Assembly (NCBI GenBank): GCA_905147135.1
Contig: LR990050.1
Span: 13,762,001 to 13,826,000 of the forward strand
DNA from: Blastobasis lacticolella
Lineage: Eukaryota; Arthropoda; Insecta; Lepidoptera; Blastobasidae
DNA: 64,000 nt
Direction of reading: 5' to 3'
A program made the position numbers and the translations under genes. Of the stretch, positions 56,391 to 64,000 are shown piece after piece. How positions within the stretch are numbered: position 1 is the stretch's first letter; every line of letters begins with the position of its first letter. The notes beneath the pieces were generated by a model, which was not told where the DNA came from, searched no databases, and worked only from the letters and a program-made list of their open reading frames with translations.

Positions 56391-58471
56391 GCGGAACGTG
56401 ATATCCCGCTATGCACTACCTATCTTTAAAGAGCCGTCACCTCAGCCATTCTGTAACACTACCTTCAGAAACTAACTCACTTAAACACTCGCCCTGTGCC
56501 TAGTAATCCAATATGTTCATTATGAATTATTAATACGTTCTGTTGACTTTATAACTGCTACAGACATACGACATAACAACAAACAAACACACGATCGATC
56601 AGTCGCTATTTTTCCGCAACAGCTCTTTAAAGGAGTCCGAGTTCGGGCTCGATAAATCTCTGTATAATGCCTTTTCTTAAAGTGATATCTATATTTCTTT
56701 GGAAACGTACGAGGGTCTGTCCAGCGACGTCCACTTGAATGAGCGCCGTGGAGCGTGAGCGGAGTGGACGCAAATGAAACTTTATTGGGCGGCTTTCATC
56801 TGTGAACATTCCAGAGTGCGTTCCCTGATTCAGTTCGGATACGTTTTATGTTGTACGGAAAAATACCTTTCCGTTTAAATACATACAAGTTAAATGTAAT
56901 GGAAATACAATTTTTCGTCTCTATGATTTATGTGTTGGAGTGTTTTATGTATGTTTCTACTTCAGATTTAGGTTTATGTTTTTGACATGAAATCTGCTGC
57001 GGATTTAATTTTAATAAATTGATGTAAAATTTAACATACTCGGGACGTAAATTTCTAAGTAACGAAATTTACAATGGTGTCGTCATTATAAATTCAATGG
57101 TTACCAAATTATATATTTCAACGTATAGAGGAGCTAGCGAACAAATCTGTATAATTACGCTTTTGGTAAAACATGTTTTTTAATCCGAAGGTTTCAGGCC
57201 CGTTGAATACGAACCTCAACTAGTTACCTATCAAAAAAGCCTAAAACTGTGTTAAAATTGCATCCAAGGTTTGTGGTTTCGATCATAACAGTATAATTAC
57301 TTTGAAATTACATGTACTTAGTTTAATTTTGTGTAATAGCACCATTTTGTTCGCCAGCTCCTCAACTGTGATCATACTTTCGACACCGTGGACTACGTGA
57401 ACCTAAAGGCTTCGTCAATAACACTAAAAACTAATGTTACATCTACAATGTTACACATGGAACAAATGTTACCCCTCCAATCCTTCATAACAAAAACGCC
57501 TCAGTCCATCACAATCAGTCCCTTAAAGGGAGCTATGGGGCCGACAACAAAAAATATGTCCCATTTCAGAAACAAAATTACTAGAACGTGTACGATTCGC
57601 GAAATGTGTTTACGATGGAGAGCGGACACATTTCATCATCACGGGTGGCCCTCGGACTGCTGGACGGTGACTGGCTACAGAAATGAGCGGTATATTTTTC
57701 TAAATATCTTTTATTTAATATTTTTACTTAAAATATAAATTTAGACTCATAATTTTTAAGATAGTGAACGACTGGCCACATTCCTATATTGGTACTTTTT
57801 TGGGTAGGAGATGCAAAAATATAGACGATAAGGTTATTGATTCGGATAGTACGATCTTTTATCCAATACCTACGAGGATTTATATGCGTAGTATGCTACT
57901 TGGTCGGGAAGGAGAAATACTTAAATTTCCCAGGTTGTTTAAAATTAATTTTTGAAGAACATTAATATTTATACATAAAGCAGACAAAAAAGGGTATTTG
58001 CATGATATAAAATAAACGTTACACACAGAATTATCCGTAATCAAACATCCAAATTTCTTTTTCTAATCGAGTCTAAGTCAAATGACTTCAAGCCTAGAAA
58101 CTTACAGTTTCCCTGAACCACTTTTGCTATCACGCGTCCACGGGCAAGACGTTTGCTTCCGGCCAGTCCATAATAAAGTTATCCCCGTCCGCGCAAAGAG
58201 CCGCTACGATAAATTACCCGCGGAACGGAACTTCCCGCCAAATATTGGCTTAACTCTGAGCGACGACAGCGATACAAATAACTTTTATTTGTAATACCGG
58301 ACAAATATAAATGGGATAGTTTGAATTAGGAAATGTTGCTGGCAGCTTTTGTTGGGAAAAAATTGGACGTAAACTCGCTTTGGTTGTCGGTTGTTTTCCG
58401 GGTTGGCCGTTTGTTTTGGCATAATAAATTATATTCTTTGAGTTATTCAATAGTTGCGTAAATTTTGCGTT
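56391..58471. other. Noncoding; one unexplained open frame
   Basis: The plus-strand frame 57340-57738 is open for over 130 codons with no recognisable domain. It is discussed under findings and not called as a gene. Confidence 0.3.
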
Positions 58472-58640
58472 ACATTTTTTATGGTATACGGCAGACGAAC
58501 GGGCAAGCGGGGTACCTGATAGAAAATGCGTTATCCGTCTACGAGGAAACCTCTAATATACCTCTTGAACGACCATACCCCCCTCCCCCAATCTTGAACA
58601 AATTTACCTGTTGTACCTGTAGGTCCTATAATATAGACAT
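58472..58640 (-). repeat. Family D fragment (3' part)
   Basis: TTTTTTATGGTATACGGCAG, ACGGGCAAGCGGGGTACCTG and GATAGAAAATGCG match the T-rich end of the 42385-42643 insert. Confidence 0.5.
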
Positions 58641-60057
58641 AAGTATTATTCATAAGAACTCTTTATTGTACTGGCTTATAAAATAAATTATTTATTTATT
58701 TAATTACTAATGAAATAGTAAATACTTGATAGTCTCTGCCCACCTCTATGGTCCACGGGTGTACGTATGTATGTACTAAGAAAATAAGCAAGCAGTCACT
58801 CATCTAACGTAAGTGCTTAAGTAACTAACTGGCAAGTAAAAGCGAAATAAAGAAACATTGTCGTGGTATCTTTGTAACCGCGGCTAAATTGTGGATAGCG
58901 GAAACGTAGCGGTCGGACGGGCGTAGACGCCGCTACGGTACCGCGCGTAGTAGAGCTACGAACTGTCTACAACAAACCAATTTTTATATTTCTACGACTT
59001 TCTCATTTAGCAGTGAAATGATAATTCCGAGGCAGGCTGAATGAAGGTCCTAGTATACATTAAATATACGGTTGGGTGCTCATTAGGCTAATTACGTAAT
59101 TCTGTTGCCAACAATTCTCTGATTTCAATGATTGAAATTGTTACTTTTGCGATTACGTATGATCGATTTAATAGTTTCAGAGTATAAGTTACCCTTTTGT
59201 TATGCGTTACCTTTTATTTTTTAGTTACCTTTAGTTGCTGTAGGCAGGCTGTAGTAATAAGAGGAAATTACAATAATTTTAAATAATTAAACATTCGTTG
59301 GACAACAACAAGGACGTAGTTAGTGCACACTTTAAATAACTTATACAATTAAATAACGTTCACATACAAACTTATAAAATAAATACACTAATACGATTGA
59401 TAACATCTACCACCTAAACAGTAGACAGACAACAAACACAACCGCCTTTTTCACCAATATCTCCCTGCCAATTCTACCGGCCGCTAACCTCGGATGTTTG
59501 CGAGATATCCCTGTATCTGATGGCGCGGCACTAATGCCGTATGAATGAAATTTACTGTCAATATCTGAGGCCCGCATGCGGCTTTGTGACGCAAACTGTC
59601 CTTTTATACTCCCCGCCCCCCGCGCCCCGCGGCTTCCCCCCGCGGACGGTTTGACTCTTTCCCCTTTGCATTTTTCAACGTATTTATGAGGCATTTTTAT
59701 TTGTGAGACGTTGTTTTGTTATAGGTACACCGGTGTTGGTAAGGATAATCGATGGATTAGTGTTAAGTGTGGCATTGTGAGCGTAAATAGAACGGTGCAG
59801 AGATTGTGGGAGTTCTCTGCGATTGGATAGCTATGTCATGTTTTCAAGATAACTCAGTCTGTAAATTTCTCGTCTGTGGAGAAACAACATTGGGCTCAGA
59901 CGGCTTGTGTGATATCAGATTCTGCCAGTATAACGGTTTCTTCCTACGGGTTCCGAATTTGAGTTTAACGAAGAATAAATTGTAACGGTAGTGCGAAGAA
60001 ACGTGTTCGTAAATATCAACTTGTGAAATATGAATATGTCGCTTCGAAATGTGAACT
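58641..60057. other. Noncoding, possible conserved elements
   Basis: GC-rich patches at 58900-58960 and 59560-59670 (CCCCGCGGCTTCCCCCCGCG) in AT-rich surroundings. The 95-codon minus-strand frame over 59407-59694 is explained by base composition. Confidence 0.3.
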
Positions 60058-60310
60058 AAGTAAGTAAGTAAGTAAAAACTCTTTATTGCACACATATTAT
60101 AAGACAATGTACAAAAATCAGCATTATATACATGCGCGCAAAGGCGGTCTTATCGCTTTAAGCGATCTCTCCCAGACAACCTTTGGGAAGAGGTAATGTT
60201 TCACAAGAACTAGTAAGTAGTGCAAGAGTAAATAGTAGCGAAAAATAATAATTAACAAATAAACTAATATGCTAATATATGTAATACTATACATAAATAC
60301 AATACGAGTG
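60058..60310 (-). repeat. LINE-like 3' end with (ACTT)n tail, minus strand
   Basis: Read on the minus strand it ends GTGCAATAAAGAGTTTTTAC then (TTAC)n at 60058-60076. The body has GGTTGTCTGGGAGAGATCGC and AAAGCGATAAGACCGCC, a LINE 3' UTR type frequent in Lepidoptera. No coding part. Confidence 0.55.
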
Positions 60311-61089
60311 AAAGTGAACTAAATTATTATTCAAATATTACTGTTATGAGAAACAATGTGATTCGCACTAACATTACATCGTACAAACAAAGCATCGAAT
60401 CAATAAAATACGGAAACATCGACACACCGGTTTCGACATAATTAATATCGAACTATCAATTTACAAACAGCTCTGCTCTGTCCTCGAGCTCCATTTGGTA
60501 AAATACTAAAAAATGCACACACGCTGACAAATTCGTAAATTTTCATGCATGCATTCAAACTTTTTGACACGTAAATAAAGCCTACGATTTTTTTTTGCGT
60601 TCCTTTCACATATCTACAAATGAGGACCAAATATAAATCAAAGTCGTAAAGGTAAAACAACCTCACCTCAACTGGCTGTTAAACAATGAACGAACCAGCA
60701 CGCAGTTACGGCCCCCTATAATTTGTCCGGGATTATCGCGAGACGCGGCGAATCCCGGCGATTAGTCACAAGTATCCCGGGATTCCGGGATCCCGGAACT
60801 CGGGAGACGGGATCCGAAGCTTATCTCAAAGTCGAATGAACTCTTATAGAATACTGATGGGCTGGTACCGCTTAAGTATGCAGGTAAAGGTGTGCCGTTA
60901 TCAAGATTGGCTTAATGTATCTGTGAGGATTATGATTCGGTTCTTCGCATGCGAAATCGGTGGTGCATGCAGTGATTGCTAATTTGTATCTCGGATTACG
61001 TTATTGCTCGGTTATATAGTCTTCATACGTATTATAAGGTTACAGTGAATGCAAGCTAAGTAAATCTTATTATTAATAGACAAATATGA
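60311..61089. other. Noncoding; palindromic GGGATCCCGG cluster
   Basis: 60720-60830 holds several overlapping CCGGGAT/ATCCCGG words (TCCCGGGATTCCGGGATCCC, GACGGGATCC). Similar words occur at 25350 and 26024. No gene supported. Confidence 0.35.
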
Positions 61090-61330
61090 TTAACTAGCTT
61101 TTTGATCGCGACTTCGGTAAATTCGGTTACTTCGGAACCACATTGAGTTTCGGGGAAAACTATATAGATGGAGATGAAATTAAAGATCGAAAATGTAAAC
61201 ACACAACTGTCAATGTCAAAGAGACAATTTTTTTTATAAGCAACCCATTTGTTTACATTTTTTATATTTAATTCGATCTCATACCTTAGACTATGTTACT
61301 CAGTGATGAATGATAATGTAACATTCTATT
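61090..61330 (+). repeat. Family C fragment
   Basis: AACTAGCTTTTTGATCGCGACTTCGG is the family C head; the rest is diverged. Confidence 0.45.
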
Positions 61331-61572
61331 AGTAAAAGAATTTTAATAATTGGTCCAGCAGCAATTGAGTTTATTTATTACAAACAATAATACAATTCCT
61401 TTCTCATTATAATATTAGTATAGATATTTGTAAGATACTCATACAGGAACAGAAATCTAAATAGTCCGTGATTATTACAATAGAATAATCATTGGAGTGC
61501 CCTGATGATGATCATCCTGCTTAGATTATTCGGCCCAGTAAAATACAACTTAAAAGTAAATTATTGCCAAAG

Positions 61573-62140
61573 AACGCATACAAACCCATTTTCAAACCAA
61601 AGAACACGACGCACCTACAAACCCCATACCTACCATGAAATCCACAGCCATCCCAGCCCTCGAAGAAAACAAGTAGGAGTCCTCCGATGGCCAGTGTCCG
61701 GCCCCGCATATTAATCACTGCGGCATCTGCGTCCGTGCGATTAAAACATTCGGGACGGCAACACTTGCCGCCAATGCGACCTAGCAGAGCAGTTAGGATT
61801 ACACGTCGCTATTTGAATACAAGACGAAAAATTGCGTTTTCACCCTATTTAGATTTTTTGTATATTACTAGATATTTTACAAATAACGCATACAAAGCTA
61901 TATTCAAACAAAGAACACGACGTACCTACAAAATCCATACCTACCATGAAATCCACAGCCATTCCAGCTTTAACACCCTTTAAGAAAACAAGAGAGAGTC
62001 CTCCGATGGCCAGTGTCCAGCCCCGCATATTAATCACTGCGGCATCTGTGTCCGTACGATTAAAATATTTCGACGGCAACACTTGCCGCCAATGCGACCT
62101 AGCAGAGCTAGGTAGGGTTACACGTCGCTGTTACACCCGA
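61573..62140 (+). repeat. Two-copy tandem repeat, unit about 312-319 bp
   Basis: Copy 1 (61573-61828) and copy 2 (61885-62140) share AACGCATACAAA, AAAGAACACGACG, CCATACCTACCATGAAATCC, AGTCCTCCGATGGCCAGTGT, GCATATTAATCACTGCGGCA and CACTTGCCGCCAATGCGACC. They are about 90% alike over the conserved parts. Frames overlap on both strands in both copies without a recognisable protein. Confidence 0.8.
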
Positions 62141-63147
62141 TGTAAAATGTATATGATTTATTTTTCATTTATTGTATCAAAAACGAAAATTGCAAGATAT
62201 TAGGTGTTATAATTCAATTCAATTCATTTATTTTAATAAACATAAATTTACACGTCAAATGTCATCAAATTCTTGAGTAGTCATTATTCTTAAAATAATT
62301 ATACAACAGATAAAGGATATCACAATCTTAATGTCACGAGATTTTTTGAATTTTGTTCAAGGGAGTTAATAAAAGTTATAAATTTGACGTGTGCATCTGT
62401 GGCATGGTGTATGGGTGTATGACTATTTTTATTCATTTAATGTATAAAAACGAAAAATGCAGGATACAGTGTGAATGACATATAAAAACCACCAAGGTTT
62501 GTACAATGTGTGTGACTGCTTGTGGCATTATAGCTAGCGAACGGACTGATTATGATGATTTTTTGCTTGATAACCAGTTTGATCGAAAGGTCCTGTGAGC
62601 CATACAGCCCATTAAGGAAACTGACTAGAGATTAATACTGATATAATATCTGTTTTATCTTACACCGATATTTATAATTGTATGAATTTAATTTTATCTA
62701 TAAAATATTGTCTTTCACGATAAATTCAACGGAGAATTTCCAGAATAAGTAATGTAGAGCTCAGTGTATTGCTTAAAACGTCTGTATTATATGCGACTTC
62801 TATAAGCTGCCCTATCTGTAAAGAAACGGTCCTAATTTTAATATTAAACTGTTAATTTTAGAATTGCGGTTGTCCCACGTTGATGTCCAAGGATACCGTT
62901 GTGTCGTTTGGGGACAACAGCCCTGCGGTCGGCTCCCACAATTCGTTACGCAACCCGAATTATACGGTTGTCTGTTGTTCAATTTAATATAACATTTGGA
63001 AGTCAACATTTTACCATTTATACCTAAATTAGGTGGGCATTATAGATGTCCTGGGTGAATAATATCTACACATCAGTTAGTTCGGCTTCGTAGAGAATAA
63101 TCTCAGTCGCACGCGTTAAGTACCTAAATACGAAGCCGAAACTACCC
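62141..63147. other. Noncoding with LINE-like and repeat fragments
   Basis: 62213-62330 resembles a minus-strand LINE 3' end ((AATTC)n then ATTTATTTTAATAAA). 62380-62600 shares words (GACGTGTGCATCTGTGGCAT, GATAACCAGTTTGATCG) with the repeat at 32790-33070. No gene supported. Confidence 0.35.
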
Positions 63148-63419
63148 GATGTGCATTACACACATCACAGCCCTTAACAGTACACTGCTGGACTTACGGC
63201 CTCTCCCACGAAAGGGGAGGTTATTGCCATAATCTCCACACTTGGCAGGCGGGTTGGAGATCGCAGTGTTTAAAAATAACAGTGGAAAATGCTGCTTTTC
63301 AGACTTCGGAGACTCTTGATCTTTTGCCTCGAAAACATTAGTCGCCTTGTACGACACCCATGAGTGTAAGGGGTTGGTGCTATTCTACTCTGCCGGACAC
63401 CACACGGCCAGATGTGCAT
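63148..63419 (+). mobile_element. SINE-like family A, copy 6, complete with 9-bp target duplication
   Basis: GATGTGCAT flanks the element at 63148-63156 and 63411-63419, giving an element of 254 bp (63157-63410). It begins near ACACATCACAGCCCTTAACAG and ends GCCGGACACCACACGGCCA. This is the reference copy for the family's boundaries. There is no tRNA-like A/B box that I can see, so its promoter origin is unclear. Confidence 0.85.
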
Positions 63420-64000
63420 ATTATATTTACCACTAATTTAAAAACATAACCCTTTCCTGGCAGTCGGGTAAAAAGTGGCGTTTGTTCCTTTTACTTTTAT
63501 TAGCAAAATTCCTTCTATTTCTATAGGAAATTCTTCGAAAACGGCTATCGAAGACTGAGCACCCTGGACTCTAGCCGGGGCAGGTCTCTAGTTTATGTAT
63601 ATTATATAACAAGGTGAAATCCTCATCTACTCGATATTAGTAAATTAAATGGAAGTACGAGCAAGAAATTCAAAAACAAAGCATACACTTACATTTCGAT
63701 CAACGAATACGATACCACACATTCATTGCAAGCTTTACTGGACCGCGCCGCGGTCCCCAACGGATAGTTAGGTAAAGCTCGGCGCGTGATAAATTCATTT
63801 TTGGGCAAGGTTTAATTGCTAACCCCCCGCGCCCCGCCGCCCTCCGCCATTCCTCATTGAACAGATTACGGAGATTACGAATTCATTAGGGAGGCGATAT
63901 CTTTTGTTTTGCTCCGGGGACGCGACTAATTGATACCGCGGACGCACGTGTGGAGTGAGATCCCGAAAATTTTGGGACAAGATTTAATATTGGGCCGGAC
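63420..64000. other. Noncoding, possible conserved element
   Basis: 63740-64000 is GC-richer (GGACCGCGCCGCGGTCC, CCCCCCGCGCCCCGCCGCCC) and repeat-poor. No gene supported. Confidence 0.3.

Noticed and set aside
59407..59694. 95-codon minus-strand frame with Gly/Arg-rich middle
   Set aside because: Explained by a GC-rich patch; no homology or start context.
1..64000. CRISPR array, prokaryotic operon, phage or rRNA genes
   Set aside because: No regularly spaced short repeats, no Shine-Dalgarno-linked gene strings and no rRNA sequence; everything fits an insect nuclear genome.

Overview
This is 64 kb of AT-rich animal nuclear DNA, almost certainly from a lepidopteran insect. There are no prokaryotic operons. 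The one host gene I can resolve has short GT-AG introns. The rest is a dense mix of retroelement remnants: an RTE/BovB-type LINE, a jockey/CR1-like LINE, a LINE-like family with a putative restriction-like endonuclease C-terminus, a Penelope-like element with a GIY-YIG nuclease, tRNA-Thr- and tRNA-Gly-derived SINEs, and several short repeat families of the kind common in moth and butterfly genomes. The order-level assignment is inference from repeat types; no marker gene is present.

Layout. 1-4.1 kb: the 3' five exons of a minus-strand trypsin-fold gene (1808-4102). The reconstructed protein has lost the catalytic His and the neighbouring Cys pair, so it is a serine protease homologue (pseudoprotease), with a long Ser/Thr-rich tail and a hydrophobic C-terminus. 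Its first exon(s) are not identified. 4.1-8.1 kb: noncoding, with one dispersed repeat. 8.1-9.9 kb: an RTE LINE copy with a perfect 13-bp target-site duplication and a 570-codon open frame in which an in-frame internal deletion joins endonuclease to reverse transcriptase. 10-26.5 kb: gene desert with SINEs, nested insertions, several hairpin-forming inverted repeats and a 157-bp tandem duplication. 27-37 kb: remnants of at least four LINE lineages, a GC-box cluster near 29.7 kb, and tRNA-derived SINEs. 37-44 kb: an inverted pair of a dispersed family, a nested SINE and copies of a 250-300 bp family. 44.1-46.05 kb: a LINE 3' fragment with a 238-codon open frame, then a Penelope-like insertion with 247-bp inverted arms and a 12-bp target duplication. 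46-64 kb: noncoding, with scattered SINE and LINE remnants and a two-copy tandem repeat at 61.6-62.1 kb.

No set of genes here works together as a pathway. The window mainly records serial transposition beside one immune- or digestion-type gene family member. The items most worth a second look are the Penelope insertion with inverted arms, the endonuclease-RT deletion derivative, the pseudoprotease, and perfect 30-36-nt hairpins, two of which arose at the same point inside different copies of one SINE-like family. Coordinates of repeats are read by eye and can be off by several bases unless a target duplication is stated.
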